In this document: piece by piece, positions 1 to 9,476 of the stretch
Numbering within the stretch: position 1 is the stretch's first letter
Layout of the letters: every line of letters begins with the position of its first letter
Origin: Clostridiales bacterium
Lineage (GTDB): Bacteria > Bacillota > Clostridia > Christensenellales > Pumilibacteraceae
Assembly (NCBI GenBank): GCA_022508505.1
Contig: JAFLVC010000013.1
Location: forward strand, 1-51,788
Direction: 5' to 3'
DNA: 51,788 nucleotides
Program-made: the position numbers and the translations under genes
Notes under the pieces: generated by a model
Database searches by the model: none
What the model saw: only the letters and a program-made list of their open reading frames with translations
What the model was told of the DNA's origin: nothing

Positions 1-1
1 T

Positions 2-661
2 CCGTCGATGTGCGAAATATTCATCGTCGAGGGCGACAGCGCGGGCGGCACGGCAAAGCAGGGCAGAGACCGCAGGTTCCAGGCGATTCTGCCTCTCCGC
101 GGCAAGATACTCAACGTCGAAAAGGCGAGGATCAACCACGTTCTCGAAAACGCCGAGATCAAGGCGATGATTACGGCGTTCGGCTGCGGCATAGGCGACG
201 ACTTCGACGAGAGCAAGCTGCGCTACGACAAGATAATCTGCATGACCGACGCGGACGTAGACGGCAGCCATATAAGGATACTTCTTTTGACATTCTTTTT
301 CCGCTTCATGCGCCCGCTCATTGAGCACGGACACGTGTACGCGGCGCTCCCGCCTCTTTACAAGGTGGCAAAGGGCAAGAAGGAAATATACTGCTACGAC
401 GACAAAGAGCGCGAGGACGCGCTCGACCAGCTCGGCAGAAAGGGCTGCGAGCTGCAGCGCTACAAAGGTCTCGGCGAGATGAACGCCGAGCAGTTGTGGG
501 ACACGACCATGAGCCCCGAGCGCCGCACGCTAAAGCGTATAACGATGGAGGACGCCTTCGAGGCGGACGAGATTTTCAGCGTGCTCATGGGCGACATGCC
601 CGAGCTCCGTCGGCAGTTCATCGAGCAAAACGCAAAGCTCGTTTCCGAGCTCGATATATAA
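2..661 (+). CDS. gyrB: DNA gyrase subunit B, C-terminal part (5' end outside window)
   Basis: Subunit B of DNA gyrase, the ATP-driven type II topoisomerase that introduces negative supercoils. Only the C-terminal ~219 residues are present; the frame is open to the first base. The TOPRIM domain is clear: the visible segment opens on [11 protein letters not shown] (metal-binding Glu), followed by [13 protein letters not shown] and the acidic triad in [11 protein letters not shown]. The gyrase tail follows ([15 protein letters not shown], then [11 protein letters not shown]) and the protein ends [10 protein letters not shown]. ParE is the alternative, but the immediately downstream gyrA and the close match of the tail to GyrB favour gyrase. 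The gene ends at TAA 659-661, 115 bases before gyrA, in the common gyrB-gyrA order. Confidence 0.96.
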   Translation, partial: PSMCEIFIVEGDSAGGTAKQGRDRRFQAILPLRGKILNVEKARINHVLENAEIKAMITAFGCGIGDDFDESKLRYDKIICMTDADVDGSHIRILLLTFFFRFMRPLIEHGHVYAALPPLYKVAKGKKEIYCYDDKEREDALDQLGRKGCELQRYKGLGEMNAEQLWDTTMSPERRTLKRITMEDAFEADEIFSVLMGDMPELRRQFIEQNAKLVSELDI

Positions 662-692
662 GCTAAATTAAGTGTAACGCCGAGTACGCGTA

Positions 693-767
693 GCGTTGAG
701 AAATTACTAACGAAACGAAGCTACTCGAGTGTAACAACCAAAAAATAAAGGCAGTCCATGTACGAGG
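693..767 (+). repeat. Degenerate copy of the CGTCGGGTGTA hairpin repeat family (copy A)
   Basis: Between gyrB and gyrA lies a diverged copy of a dispersed repeat: GCGTTGAG, an AAATTACTAACGA segment, CTACTCGAGTGTAAC, a spacer, and a TGTACGA end. It aligns along its length with the better copies at 20725 and 23104. The terminal stem is poorly kept here. It sits just upstream of the gyrA ribosome binding site (GAGGG, 764-768). Confidence 0.5.
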
Positions 768-776
768 GTTATAAAA

Positions 777-3314
777 ATGGCTAAGAGAAGTGTTAAATTG
801 CCGGGCGCGGGAAAGGGCGACAGCGGCAAGGAATGGATAGATAACACCAAGATAATTCAAACCCAGGTCGTTGACGAGATGAAGCAGTGCTTTATCGCGT
901 ACGCGATGGCGGTCAACGTTTCGCGCGCCATACCGGACGTGCGCGACGGACTAAAGCCCGTTCACCGCCGCATAATCTATGCGATGGGCGAGCTGGGCTT
1001 GCGCTCCGACAAGCCGTACAGAAAGTGCGCGCGCGTAGTCGGCGACGTTTTGGGTAAGTACCACCCGCACGGCGACTCGTCGGTGTACGACGCGCTCGTC
1101 AGGTTTGCGCAGGACTTTTCCATGCGCTATCCGTTAGTCGACGGCCACGGCAACTTCGGCTCGGTTGACGGCGATCCTCCCGCGGCCATGCGTTACACGG
1201 AAGCGAGGCTCGCCAAGATTGCCGACGAACTGCTGCGCGACATCGACAAGGAAACGGTCGACTGGACGAACAACTTCGACGACAGCCTGCAAGAGCCGAC
1301 GGTGCTCCCGTCGCGATTCCCCAACCTGTTGGTGAACGGTGCGGACGGCATAGCGGTCGGCATGGCGACGAACATTCCGCCGCACAACCTCGGCGAGGTT
1401 ATAAGCGCGGTCGACGCGCTCATTGACAATCCCGAGATCACGATTGACGAGCTCATGCGCTACTTGCCTGCGCCCGATTTCCCGACGGGCGGCCTCATCA
1501 TGGGCAGGGCGAACATAAAGCGCGCCTACAAGACGGGCAAGGGCGGCGTGGTCATTCGCGCCAAGGCGGAGATCGAGGAATATCCGGTGCGCGAAGGAAG
1601 CGACCTCATGCGTCAGCGCATAGTCGTCACCGAGCTCCCGTACCAGGTAAATAAGGAAAAGCTGATTGTTCAAATAGCCGACCTCGTCAAGGACAAGCGC
1701 ATAGAGGGCATTTCGGACATAAGGGAAGAATCCGACCGTTCGGGCATGCGCATAGTCATAGAGGTCAAGCGCGACGCGCAGGCGCAGGTCGTTCTCAACA
1801 CGCTGTACAAGCACACCAACCTCCAAATCTCGCAGGGCATAACCTTCCTCGCGCTCGCGGACGGCGAGCCCAAGGTGCTTAACCTCAAAGAGATGCTGGA
1901 ATACTACCTCCTGCACCAAAAGGACGTAATCGTAAGGCGCACCAAGCACGACCTCGCGGCGGCGCAGGAGCGCGCGCACATCGTCGAAGGTCTCGTCAAG
2001 GCGCAGGCCAACATCGACAAGGTAATCAAGATTATCAAGACCAGCCGCGACAATGTCGAGGCCGCCGAAAGATTGATGGCGGAGTTCTATCTCTCCGACA
2101 AGCAGGCGAACGCCATTCTCGAAATGAAGCTCCGCCGCTTGACCAGCCTCGAAATAGACGCGTTGCAGACCGAGCTCCAAAACCTCATCGACAAGATTGC
2201 CGACTTCAAGAGCATACTCGCCAACCCCAAGCGCATAACCGACATCATTCGCGACGAGCTCAACACCATCAAGGAAGAGTACGACAATCCTCGCCGCAGC
2301 GAGCTCGTAATCGACTACGACGAGCTCGACATAGGCGATCTCATCGACCGCGAGGACGTCGTCATTTCCATGACGCACTACGGCTACATCAAGCGCCTGC
2401 CGACCACAGAGTACAAGACTCAGCACCGCGGCGGCAAGGGCATTACGGCGCACCGTCCCAAGGAAGAGGACTTCGTCGAAAAGATGTTCGTAACCTGTAC
2501 GCACGACACGCTGTTGTACTTTACCAACTACGGCAGAGTGTACGGCGCAAAGGCGTACGAAGTGCCGGAGGCCGAGCGCACGGCAAGGGGCAGGGCGATC
2601 GTCAATCTTCTGCAGCTCGCGGAAGGAGAAAAGGTCAGCGCGATTATTCCGATCAAGGACGACGAATACAAGGGCAACCTCGTCATGGCGACCAAGCGCG
2701 GCATGATCAAAAAGACCGAGCTCACCGAGTTCAGACAGATCCGCAAGGTCGGCAAGGTCGCAATCAAGCTCAACGAGGGCGACGAGCTCATTTCCGTCCA
2801 GCACTCGTGCGGAATCGACGAGATACTGATTGCAAGCCAGACCGGCAAGTGCATAAGGTTCTCCGAGGAAAACGTCCGCCCGATGGGCAGAGACACGCAG
2901 GGCGTTCGCGCAATGAAGCTTGACAGCACCGACAACGTCGTCGACATGTCGATAGTTCGCCCCGACTGCGACGTCCTCACCGTCAGCGAAAACGGCTACG
3001 GCAAGCGCGTCGACATCGAGGAGTTCAGACTGCAGTCGCGTGCAGGCAAGGGCATCAAGGCGGGCACGTTCAACCAAAAGACGGGACGGCTCGTCAACAT
3101 GAAGCTCGTCGACCCCGAGGACGACGTCATGGTCATCTCCGACAACGGCACGATAATAAGAATGCTCGTCAAGGAGATTTCCAAGATAGGCAGAGACACG
3201 CAGGGCGTTCGCATGATGCGCGTCAAGAACCAGGGGCAAGTCGTTTGCGTCGCAACCGCGCCGCACCAAGAGATAATCGAGGACGAGGGGGGCGAAACCC
3301 CTTCCGCGGAGTAA
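777..3314 (+). CDS. gyrA: DNA gyrase subunit A
   Basis: Breakage-reunion subunit of DNA gyrase, 845 residues, about the usual length. The start ATG 777 has a GAGGG element 8 bases upstream. The catalytic tyrosine is Tyr140 in MRYTEARL. The quinolone-resistance-determining region reads [12 protein letters not shown], keeping the Ser (101) and Asp (105) that correspond to E. coli Ser83 and Asp87, so no classical fluoroquinolone-resistance substitution is seen. The C-terminal domain contains the GyrA box as QHRGGKG (about residue 540), which is diagnostic for gyrase against ParC, and two GRDTQGVR blade motifs. The acidic tail ends GGETPSAE. A 751-residue reading frame on the opposite strand is a codon-bias shadow. 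Confidence 0.97.
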   Translation: MAKRSVKLPGAGKGDSGKEWIDNTKIIQTQVVDEMKQCFIAYAMAVNVSRAIPDVRDGLKPVHRRIIYAMGELGLRSDKPYRKCARVVGDVLGKYHPHGDSSVYDALVRFAQDFSMRYPLVDGHGNFGSVDGDPPAAMRYTEARLAKIADELLRDIDKETVDWTNNFDDSLQEPTVLPSRFPNLLVNGADGIAVGMATNIPPHNLGEVISAVDALIDNPEITIDELMRYLPAPDFPTGGLIMGRANIKRAYKTGKGGVVIRAKAEIEEYPVREGSDLMRQRIVVTELPYQVNKEKLIVQIADLVKDKRIEGISDIREESDRSGMRIVIEVKRDAQAQVVLNTLYKHTNLQISQGITFLALADGEPKVLNLKEMLEYYLLHQKDVIVRRTKHDLAAAQERAHIVEGLVKAQANIDKVIKIIKTSRDNVEAAERLMAEFYLSDKQANAILEMKLRRLTSLEIDALQTELQNLIDKIADFKSILANPKRITDIIRDELNTIKEEYDNPRRSELVIDYDELDIGDLIDREDVVISMTHYGYIKRLPTTEYKTQHRGGKGITAHRPKEEDFVEKMFVTCTHDTLLYFTNYGRVYGAKAYEVPEAERTARGRAIVNLLQLAEGEKVSAIIPIKDDEYKGNLVMATKRGMIKKTELTEFRQIRKVGKVAIKLNEGDELISVQHSCGIDEILIASQTGKCIRFSEENVRPMGRDTQGVRAMKLDSTDNVVDMSIVRPDCDVLTVSENGYGKRVDIEEFRLQSRAGKGIKAGTFNQKTGRLVNMKLVDPEDDVMVISDNGTIIRMLVKEISKIGRDTQGVRMMRVKNQGQVVCVATAPHQEIIEDEGGETPSAE

Positions 3315-3421
3315 AACCGCTGTTTGTTGGCTGTCGAAAAGCTCGAAAAGAACGGCAATCCAAGAAGTAAAAAAAGGGAAAAGGCGCACTTGCCGCGAGG
3401 TGAGCGCGCTTTTCTAAAAAC

Positions 3422-3790
3422 ATGAAAGACGATAAAAACGACAACATCGAAATAACCGACGACGATATAATCGCGGCGTACAACAGTCCTAAGGAGAGCG
3501 CGGAAGAGAGTGCGCCAGAAGCCGCCGCCGAGAGCGAGACGGGTGAAGGTTCCGACGCGCCCAAAAAGAAAAAGCGCGGCATAGAGCGGCACTTGTATCC
3601 CTGCCCGCACTGCGGCGAAAAGGTGCTCGACCACTTTACCGAGTGTCCCAAGTGCGGCGGCGAGCTCAAGCCGCGCGGTTACCACGTCGACGAGCAAAAG
3701 CGCGGTAAGGTGGTGCGCGCGTTCGAGATTGCGGGCGCTGTCGTTTCTGTCGGGCTTGTGATATTGTTGACTATTTTATTAAACAGGTAG
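3422..3790 (+). CDS. Zinc-ribbon protein with C-terminal membrane anchor
   Basis: A 122-residue protein not matched to a named family. Residues 1-55 are acidic and low complexity and end in a KKKKR stretch. Residues about 60-82 form a zinc ribbon, with CPHCG and CPKCG as the two knuckles. Residues about 98-121 are one hydrophobic segment ending in Asn-Arg, so this looks like a tail-anchored protein with a cytoplasmic zinc ribbon. No good ribosome binding site is visible: the nearest purine run, GAGGTG at 3397-3402, is 19 bases from the ATG. The stop overlaps the likely ribosome binding site of the next gene (AGGTAG 3785-3790), suggesting joint translation. Function unknown. Confidence 0.75.
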   Translation: MKDDKNDNIEITDDDIIAAYNSPKESAEESAPEAAAESETGEGSDAPKKKKRGIERHLYPCPHCGEKVLDHFTECPKCGGELKPRGYHVDEQKRGKVVRAFEIAGAVVSVGLVILLTILLNR

Positions 3791-3797
3791 AATAACC

Positions 3798-4055
3798 ATG
3801 ATACATTCTATGAGCGGCGGCATACTGTCCGACTACGGCACGTACACTTTTGTAAAGGTGGCTTTCGAGGGCGAACCCGCGCCGCGCTGGTATATATCGG
3901 AGTTTGACGTCGAGGAAGGCGACAAGGTGCGCGCGCCGTTCGGCAGGATCGACGCCGAAAGAGTGGGGACGGTCGTCAAGGTCGAGCGCAACGTAAGCGG
4001 TCAGGTTACGCCGGTGCCGCTTAAAAGCGCGAAAAGATTGATAGGCAAAGCGTGA
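3798..4055 (+). CDS. Small protein resembling the N-terminal 3'BD domain of PriA
   Basis: An 85-residue protein, MIHSMSGG..., in short spacing after the zinc-ribbon gene with AGGTAG seven bases upstream of its ATG. The segment from YTFVKVAFEG to AKRLIGKA reads like the small beta-barrel at the start of PriA helicases: short strands, EFDVEEGDKVRAPFGR (compare the PriA pattern 'L..GD.V.VPFG.R...G.V'), then GTVVKVERNV. No helicase domain follows, so it would be a stand-alone barrel. This similarity is by eye and is an inference; an SH3-like or OB-like barrel of another family is possible. A second in-frame ATG at 3810 could be the true start. Confidence 0.65.
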   Translation: MIHSMSGGILSDYGTYTFVKVAFEGEPAPRWYISEFDVEEGDKVRAPFGRIDAERVGTVVKVERNVSGQVTPVPLKSAKRLIGKA

Positions 4056-4081
4056 GCATCGCTATTATTTCGTCAAATAAC

Positions 4082-4110
4082 TTTACATTTTGATATCGCA
4101 ATGCTAAAAT
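4082..4110 (+). promoter_or_regulatory. Sigma-A-type promoter for the PfkB-like gene
   Basis: TTTACA (4082-4087), 17-bp spacer, TAAAAT (4105-4110), with an extended -10 TGC directly before the -10 box. It lies 61 bases upstream of the GTG start at 4172 in an otherwise featureless gap. Confidence 0.65.
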
Positions 4111-4171
4111 ATAGAACGGTAATATTAAACGCAACGCGGGACTACCTAAAAATTTACGCAAGAGGTACAAC

Positions 4172-5071
4172 GTGAAGATTTTTATATCCGGAGTATCGGA
4201 GATAGAAACGACGCTCGACGTGCGCGGTTTTCCGGTCACATACTATCCCGTCGATTTTCCGTTTTTCGGCATAAACACCGAAGTGGCGGGCTCGGGCTAC
4301 CGTACGGCGCTCACCGCCGTCGCGCTCGGCGACGAGGTCGAGCTCATGACGCTCATCGGCGACGATTTCCACGGCAAGCACGTCGTAGAGGGAATACTGA
4401 AAGCCGGCATATCCGACAAGTACGTGTTTACGGCGCTAAAGAGCACCGCGCAATCGGTGGTGCTTCAAGAGGTGCCGTTCGGTCGCCGTCAGGTCTATTC
4501 CGACTTGAAGGACGCGCAGGACGTGTCCGTCGACGCCGAGAAAATGCGAGGCGCAATTGAGCGCGCAGACGTCTGCGCTCTTTTGAACGTCAATTTCAGC
4601 CGCGCGTTTATTCCCGTAGCGAAGAGCTTGGGCAAAAAGATTGCGACCGACGTTCAGCTGCTGTCCGACGTATACGACGAGTTCAACGCCGAGTTCATAG
4701 AAAACGCCGACATTCTGTTCCTGTCCGACGAGGGCATTTCCACCTCGCGCGAGGAATTTATGGAAAAGCTAAAGACGCGCACACACGCGGAGGTCATCGT
4801 CATGGGGCTCGGCGAGGAGGGCGTTTTGTACTGCGAGCGCGGCGGCGAGCTCAAAAGGCTTAAGGCGGTGTCCGACGGTGACGTACTTACGGCGGGCGCG
4901 GGCGCGGCGCTGTTTACCGGATTTTTGCACTATTACGGAAAGTACGATTGCACCGAGGCGTTGAAGCGCGCCGAGGTGTGCGCGGCGCTCAAGCTGTCCG
5001 AAAACTCCAAATCGGGCGAGTACCCGACCGAGCAAGACGTCGAGAAAAAGCTTTCCTCCGTCGTTTTTTGA
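4172..5071 (+). CDS. PfkB/ribokinase-family sugar kinase homologue lacking the catalytic Asp
   Basis: A 299-residue protein of the ribokinase/PfkB fold, whose members phosphorylate sugars or nucleosides. The start is GTG 4172 with AGAGGT five bases upstream. The N-terminal PfkB pattern is recognisable (GSGYRTALTAVALGDEVEL, then LIGDDFHGKHVVEGILKAGI). The C-terminal signature, normally DTxGAGDxF with the last Asp as catalytic base, reads LTAGAGAALFTGF: the anion-hole GAG is kept but both acidic positions are replaced. It may therefore be an inactive or repurposed kinase, for instance a binding or regulatory protein. Substrate unknown. It has its own promoter and no obvious pathway partner beside it. 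Confidence 0.8.
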   Translation: MKIFISGVSEIETTLDVRGFPVTYYPVDFPFFGINTEVAGSGYRTALTAVALGDEVELMTLIGDDFHGKHVVEGILKAGISDKYVFTALKSTAQSVVLQEVPFGRRQVYSDLKDAQDVSVDAEKMRGAIERADVCALLNVNFSRAFIPVAKSLGKKIATDVQLLSDVYDEFNAEFIENADILFLSDEGISTSREEFMEKLKTRTHAEVIVMGLGEEGVLYCERGGELKRLKAVSDGDVLTAGAGAALFTGFLHYYGKYDCTEALKRAEVCAALKLSENSKSGEYPTEQDVEKKLSSVVF

Positions 5072-5155
5072 TACATTTTGCCTTTTAGTGTAGTATGGGC
5101 GTAGCCCACGGGATATTAAAATCATATTAAAAACACGTCTATCGCAAAAAAACAG

Positions 5156-5184
5156 TTGTACATTTTTGGCGAACGTGTTATACT
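5156..5184 (+). promoter_or_regulatory. Promoter for ftsH
   Basis: TTGTAC (5156-5161), exactly 17 bp, then TATACT (5179-5184). The transcript would start near 5191, giving a leader of about 50 bases before the TTG start at 5240. Confidence 0.7.
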
Positions 5185-5239
5185 AATGCTGTCGTATTAG
5201 ACTTTGTGTAAGTCCGATGCGGCGCATGGAGGGACTTTT

Positions 5240-7444
5240 TTGAAAACAAGCACCAAAGTCTTAATAGTTGTTATAAGCGTTATTCTCATAGGAGTAATCA
5301 TCGGCGTCATCGTGTATGCTACGACGGGGCTTGACGAAAAGAGCTACTCCTACGTCTATAACGATCTCGTCCGTGAGGATAACGTCGCCGAGGTTTACTT
5401 TGAAAACGACACCGTTTACGTGCGCAACCGCAACGACATGGATTGGTCGTACAAGGCGTTCATCCACTCGGAAGAGCAGAGCGAGCTCACCAATTATATC
5501 AACGATTACAACAACAAGCTCAATCTCGACGACCGCAACGAAAAGAAGCTTTTGATAGAGGTCACGTACAACAACCGTTATGCGACTGACTTTACCGATT
5601 ATATAATCCCTGCGCTCGGGCTTGTGCTCCTCGTCGTCCTCATGGTGTTCATGTTCAGGGCGATGAGCAACAGCAACAAGCAGACCATGGATTTCGGCAA
5701 GACCAAGAACAACGTGCAAGGTCAGGTCAAGGTCAGGTTTACCGACGTCGCCGGCGCGGAGGAGGAAAAAGAGGAGCTCAAAGAGATCGTCGAGTTTCTC
5801 AAAAGCCCGCAAAAGTTTACCTCGGTCGGCGCGCGTGTGCCGCACGGCGTGCTCTTAGTCGGCCCGCCCGGAACAGGTAAAACGCTGTTCGCAAAGGCTG
5901 TGGCGGGCGAGGCCAACGTGCCCTTCTTCTCCAAGTCGGGCTCCGATTTTGTCGAGATGTTCGTCGGCGTGGGCGCGTCGCGCGTTCGCGACCTGTTCGA
6001 CCAGGCCAAAAAGAACTCGCCTTGCATAGTGTTTATCGACGAGATAGACGCGGTCGGCCGTCAGCGCGGCGCAGGCATGGGCGGCGGCAACGACGAGCGC
6101 GAGCAGACGCTCAACCAGCTGCTCGTATTGATGGACGGCTTCGAGTCGGACGAGCACATAATCGTAATGGCGGCGACAAACCGCGCGGACGTTCTCGACC
6201 CCGCGCTGCTGCGCCCCGGCCGATTCGACAGACAGATTTACGTCCACCTTCCCGACGTTCGCGGCAGGGAAGCGATACTCAAGGTGCATGCGAGAAACAA
6301 ACCGCTCGCATCCGACGTCGATTTCCAGACGCTCGCGAGGATCACGAGCGGGTTCTCGGGCGCAGACCTCGAAAATCTACTCAACGAGGCGGCAATCCTC
6401 ACGGCGCGCGACAACCGCACGCGCATTTCGATGGAGGATCTGTTTGAGGGCATCGACAAGGTAATCATGGGCCCGCAGAAGAAGTCTCGGCTCGTCACCC
6501 CCGTCGATCAGCGCATAACGGCGTATCACGAGGCGGGGCATGCGATAGTCGCGTGCTGTATCAAGGCGTGCGATCCCGTGCAAGAGGTTTCGATCATTCC
6601 TCGCGGTCAGGCGGCGGGCTACACAATGTACCGTCCCGACAACGACAACAACCACATGCCGTACAGCAAGCTACTCGGCACGCTCGCGCAGGCAATGGGC
6701 GGACGCTCTGCCGAAGAGCTCGTCATAGAGGACTACACGACGGGCGCAATCGGCGACATTCAGCAGGCGACCAACCTCGCGCGTAAGATGGTCACCGAGT
6801 GGGGCATGTCCGACAAGATCGGTCCCGTGTACTACGGCGGCAGTCAAGAGGTTTTCCTCGGCAGGGACTACCAAACCCAGCATTCGTATTCCGAAAAGGT
6901 CGCCGCAGAAATCGACGCGGAGGTCAAGCGCCTCGTCGACGAAGCGCACGCGACGGCGGTCAAGATACTTTCCGAAAAGCGCAAGGTCATGGAGAACATG
7001 GCGCGAGTGCTACTCGAGTGCGAAACCATTTACACCGAAGAGGTCGAAATGCTGATGAACGGCGCGTCGCCCGAGGAAGTCAAGCAAGAGCTCAAAGAGC
7101 GGCTTAGCCACAAGGAAGAGCACCGCAAAGATATGGAAAAGGCGCCTATCAAAAAGCTTTCGGACATCGAGCCGATAGTCGTCGAAAAGGTGAAGCCCGA
7201 TCCGTTTGACTTAGGCGCCGAGCCGCCCAAAGCGGAACCGAAGGTAAAGGCTTCCGACAAGGCGGAAGAAGAAAAGCCGAAGCAGGACGAAAAACCCGAC
7301 AAGGCGGAGGCGGCTGAACCCACCGAAAGCGGCGAGAGCGATGAAGCCAAAAAGCCGACGGCGAAAAAGCCGATAAAGCGCAAGAGCGCGAGCGATAAAA
7401 CTGAAACAAATGACGACGGCGATAACAGCGGTCACAAGCAATAA
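5240..7444 (+). CDS. ftsH: ATP-dependent zinc metalloprotease FtsH
   Basis: Membrane-bound AAA+ protease that degrades misfolded membrane proteins and regulators. The start is taken as TTG 5240 because GGAGGG (5228-5233) is six bases upstream and the protein then begins MKTSTKV directly before the first membrane helix; a TTG at 5204 would add 12 unlikely residues. That gives 734 residues: helix 1 about 8-28, an extracytoplasmic domain, helix 2 about 118-140, Walker A GPPGTGKT (208-215), Walker B IVFIDEID, the second region of homology with [19 protein letters not shown], the zinc site HEAGH (430-434), and the acidic ligand region TTGAIGD. The last ~100 residues are a charged Lys/Glu/Pro tail, longer than in many homologues. 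Confidence 0.96.
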   Translation: MKTSTKVLIVVISVILIGVIIGVIVYATTGLDEKSYSYVYNDLVREDNVAEVYFENDTVYVRNRNDMDWSYKAFIHSEEQSELTNYINDYNNKLNLDDRNEKKLLIEVTYNNRYATDFTDYIIPALGLVLLVVLMVFMFRAMSNSNKQTMDFGKTKNNVQGQVKVRFTDVAGAEEEKEELKEIVEFLKSPQKFTSVGARVPHGVLLVGPPGTGKTLFAKAVAGEANVPFFSKSGSDFVEMFVGVGASRVRDLFDQAKKNSPCIVFIDEIDAVGRQRGAGMGGGNDEREQTLNQLLVLMDGFESDEHIIVMAATNRADVLDPALLRPGRFDRQIYVHLPDVRGREAILKVHARNKPLASDVDFQTLARITSGFSGADLENLLNEAAILTARDNRTRISMEDLFEGIDKVIMGPQKKSRLVTPVDQRITAYHEAGHAIVACCIKACDPVQEVSIIPRGQAAGYTMYRPDNDNNHMPYSKLLGTLAQAMGGRSAEELVIEDYTTGAIGDIQQATNLARKMVTEWGMSDKIGPVYYGGSQEVFLGRDYQTQHSYSEKVAAEIDAEVKRLVDEAHATAVKILSEKRKVMENMARVLLECETIYTEEVEMLMNGASPEEVKQELKERLSHKEEHRKDMEKAPIKKLSDIEPIVVEKVKPDPFDLGAEPPKAEPKVKASDKAEEEKPKQDEKPDKAEAAEPTESGESDEAKKPTAKKPIKRKSASDKTETNDDGDNSGHKQ

Positions 7445-7465
7445 AAAATTCGGACGGAAGAAATC

Positions 7466-8161
7466 ATGGCAAACACAAAGAACAAAAGCGTAACAGTGGT
7501 CAAGTCGAGGCGCACGGCAAACATTATAATGTTCGTCGTTATAGGCATAGCCGCGTTTGTGCTCGTTGCGATTGCGGTGCTCAGCTTGATAAGCGTCGAT
7601 CCAATGAGCGACATCAAGCGTCCCGAAAGGTACGAGTTTTACGGCGCAGACAGCACCAATCTTCTCCCCGCAGACGAGAAGAGCGCACAGAGCGGTATCT
7701 ATGCGGCGCTCGACGGCATGGACTTTACCGTCATGACCGGCATACTTCAAGGCAAGTGGGATTATTCGTACAGCTTTATACGCAATAAGTCCAACAAGAA
7801 GATAAAGGTCGCCGCTTCCGATATAACCGGACTTCGCGCAAAGGAAAACGGATTTATGATAGAGTTCGTATATCCGCAAATCCCCGTTGTCAACGGCAAG
7901 CTCGACTATAAGAAGGCGCAGAAGATAGTGGTTGACGGTCAAACGGTGTACTACGACAGAATCAAGATGTTCGTCACCGATTCGGAAGGCGAGGTGGGAA
8001 CGCTCAGGTTCTATCCGTACATCTACGCGCGCCTCGACAACAAGGCTATCGAAAACGACGAGCTTTCGTCCGAGACGTACTCCATAACCGGCATAACGGT
8101 TAGGGCGAACACGACCGACGCATACTCGGCGCTCAAAAAGCTCGAAGAAAAGCTCAAATAA
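7466..8161 (+). CDS. Single-pass membrane protein, unknown function
   Basis: 231 residues, not recognised. A basic N-terminus (MANTKNKSVTVVKSRR) is followed by one hydrophobic helix at about 18-43, consistent with a signal anchor and the rest outside the membrane. The outer part is rich in beta-strand-like segments (DFTVMTGILQGKWDYSYSF, GFMIEFVYPQIPVVNGKLDY) and ends in a short helix, ALKKLEEKLK. It starts 21 bases after ftsH with GGAAG five bases before its ATG and is followed by a terminator, so it is probably the second gene of the ftsH transcript. Confidence 0.8.
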   Translation: MANTKNKSVTVVKSRRTANIIMFVVIGIAAFVLVAIAVLSLISVDPMSDIKRPERYEFYGADSTNLLPADEKSAQSGIYAALDGMDFTVMTGILQGKWDYSYSFIRNKSNKKIKVAASDITGLRAKENGFMIEFVYPQIPVVNGKLDYKKAQKIVVDGQTVYYDRIKMFVTDSEGEVGTLRFYPYIYARLDNKAIENDELSSETYSITGITVRANTTDAYSALKKLEEKLK

Positions 8162-8175
8162 TTATTAAAATGCAG

Positions 8176-8200
8176 GCCCGACGTCAGTCGGGCTTTTTGT
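8176..8200 (+). terminator. Rho-independent terminator after the ftsH unit
   Basis: Seven-base-pair stem GCCCGAC / GTCGGGC with a GTCA loop, followed at once by TTTTTGTT. It ends the ftsH-7466 transcript, directly before the ychF promoter. Confidence 0.88.
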
Positions 8201-8228
8201 TGACAAAAACTTATAATTGTGTTATATA
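8200..8228 (+). promoter_or_regulatory. Promoter for ychF
   Basis: TTGACA (8200-8205), 17 bp, TATATA (8223-8228). It abuts the preceding terminator and gives a leader of about 59 bases. Confidence 0.75.
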
Positions 8229-8293
8229 TTGTTTCAAGGAAGCAACCTTGTTTGTTTGCCGAATTTGTCAACTACGGTAGGAGAAAAAGCTAC

Positions 8294-9385
8294 ATGAAAA
8301 TCGGTGTTGTCGGACTTCCGAATGTCGGAAAGAGCACGCTTTTCAACGCCATTACGGAAGCGGGCGCGGAGTGTGCCAACTATCCGTTCTGCACTATTGA
8401 GCCCAACGTCGGCGTGGTCGCAGTGCCCGACGAGCGGCTTTCCGTTCTCGAAAAGCTGTACAATTCGCGGCGCGTCGTGCCCGCCACAATCGAGTTTGTC
8501 GACATTGCGGGGCTTGTCAAGGGCGCGAGCCACGGCGAGGGCCTCGGCAACAAGTTCCTCTCGCACATACGCGAGGTGGACGCGATAATAATGGTGCTGC
8601 GCTGCTTCGACGACGAAAACATAATCAACGTGTTGGACACAGTCGACCCAGTGCGCGACGCGGACACAGTCAACACAGAGCTAATGCTCGCCGACCTCGA
8701 GAGCATAGAAAAGCGCCGTGCGCGGTTTGAAAAGGTGGTAAAGAGCGGCGATCCCAAAGCGGTCGAGGCGCTTTCAATACTCGACAAAATGACCGAGTGC
8801 ATAAACGCCGGAAAATCACTCAGGACGCTCAAGCTCGACTTTGAACAGCTTTCTCTCGTCGACGGGCAGTTCCTGCTCTCCGTCAAGCCGATAATATACT
8901 GCGCCAACATCTCCGAAAGTGATATCGGGAAGGGCGACAACAAGTACGTCGCGGCGTTAAGGGAATATGCGAAAGCCGACGGCGCGGCGACTGTAGATAT
9001 CTGCGCCAAGGTCGAACAGGAGATTTCTGCATTGCCTGTCGAGGAGCGCGCCGAATACCTTGAAGCGCTCGGGCTCGAAAAGTCGGGCTTGGAACGAATA
9101 ATAACTTCGTGCTACAGCCTTTTGGGGCTTATGAGCTATCTGACGGCGGGCGAAAAAGAGGTGCGCGCCTGGACGATAGAGCGCGGCACGACTGCCCCCA
9201 AGGCGGCGGGAAAAATCCACACCGATTTTGAACGCGGCTTTATCCGCGCCGAAATAGTGTCCTACGACGACCTCGTTTCCTGCGGCTCGGTCGCGGCCGT
9301 CAAAGCGGCGGGCAAGCTTAGGAGCGAAGGTAAGGACTACGTTATGAGAGACGGAGACGTGGTCGAGTTTAAGTTTAATGTATAA
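8294..9385 (+). CDS. ychF: Redox-regulated ribosome-binding ATPase YchF (Obg family)
   Basis: TRAFAC-class P-loop NTPase of the Obg/YchF family that binds ribosomes and prefers ATP. The start is ATG 8294 (MKIGVVGLPNVGKST), with AGGAG at 8279-8283; an upstream in-frame start would add an unrelated extension. The product is 363 residues, the family's usual size. Walker A is GLPNVGKST; the switch/G3 region is FVDIAGLVKGASHGEGLGNKF, where the residue before GLVKGA is not Gln, as in this family. The G4 position is CANISESD instead of NKxD, which explains relaxed guanine specificity. The C-terminal TGS domain is present (ERGFIRAEIVSYDDLV to GDVVEFKFNV). Confidence 0.96.
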   Translation: MKIGVVGLPNVGKSTLFNAITEAGAECANYPFCTIEPNVGVVAVPDERLSVLEKLYNSRRVVPATIEFVDIAGLVKGASHGEGLGNKFLSHIREVDAIIMVLRCFDDENIINVLDTVDPVRDADTVNTELMLADLESIEKRRARFEKVVKSGDPKAVEALSILDKMTECINAGKSLRTLKLDFEQLSLVDGQFLLSVKPIIYCANISESDIGKGDNKYVAALREYAKADGAATVDICAKVEQEISALPVEERAEYLEALGLEKSGLERIITSCYSLLGLMSYLTAGEKEVRAWTIERGTTAPKAAGKIHTDFERGFIRAEIVSYDDLVSCGSVAAVKAAGKLRSEGKDYVMRDGDVVEFKFNV

Positions 9386-9399
9386 TTTAGACCTTATCC

Positions 9400-9451
9400 G
9401 GCTCCCCTTAATAAGTGGAGCTGTCGCCGTAGGCGGCTGAGGGGATGTGAA
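9400..9451 (-). repeat. P1 dispersed double-hairpin repeat, reverse orientation
   Basis: Read on the minus strand: TTCACATCCCCTCAG, a first hairpin (GCCgcctacGGC type), ACAGCTCC, then the AAGGGGAGCC end. The CCCCTTAATAAGTGG hairpin carries one mismatch. It fills the ychF-argS gap. Other copies are at 20431, 20624, 22866 and 44117. Confidence 0.8.
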
Positions 9452-9476
9452 CTCAAATTAAATAAGGACATTTATA

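Noticed and set aside
1134-3389. 751-residue open frame on the minus strand across gyrA
   Set aside because: It is the antisense shadow of a strongly biased gene; gyrA motifs are complete on the plus strand and the shadow has no recognisable domain or RBS.
5204-5239. Upstream TTG start for ftsH adding 12 residues
   Set aside because: It lacks an RBS, while GGAGGG lies six bases before the TTG at 5240, directly before the membrane helix.
9386-9476. Possible T-box or riboswitch leaders before argS, thrC or trpS
   Set aside because: No AGGGTGG-type T-box core or specifier stem seen; the argS gap is a P1 repeat, and thrC and trpS leaders are too short.
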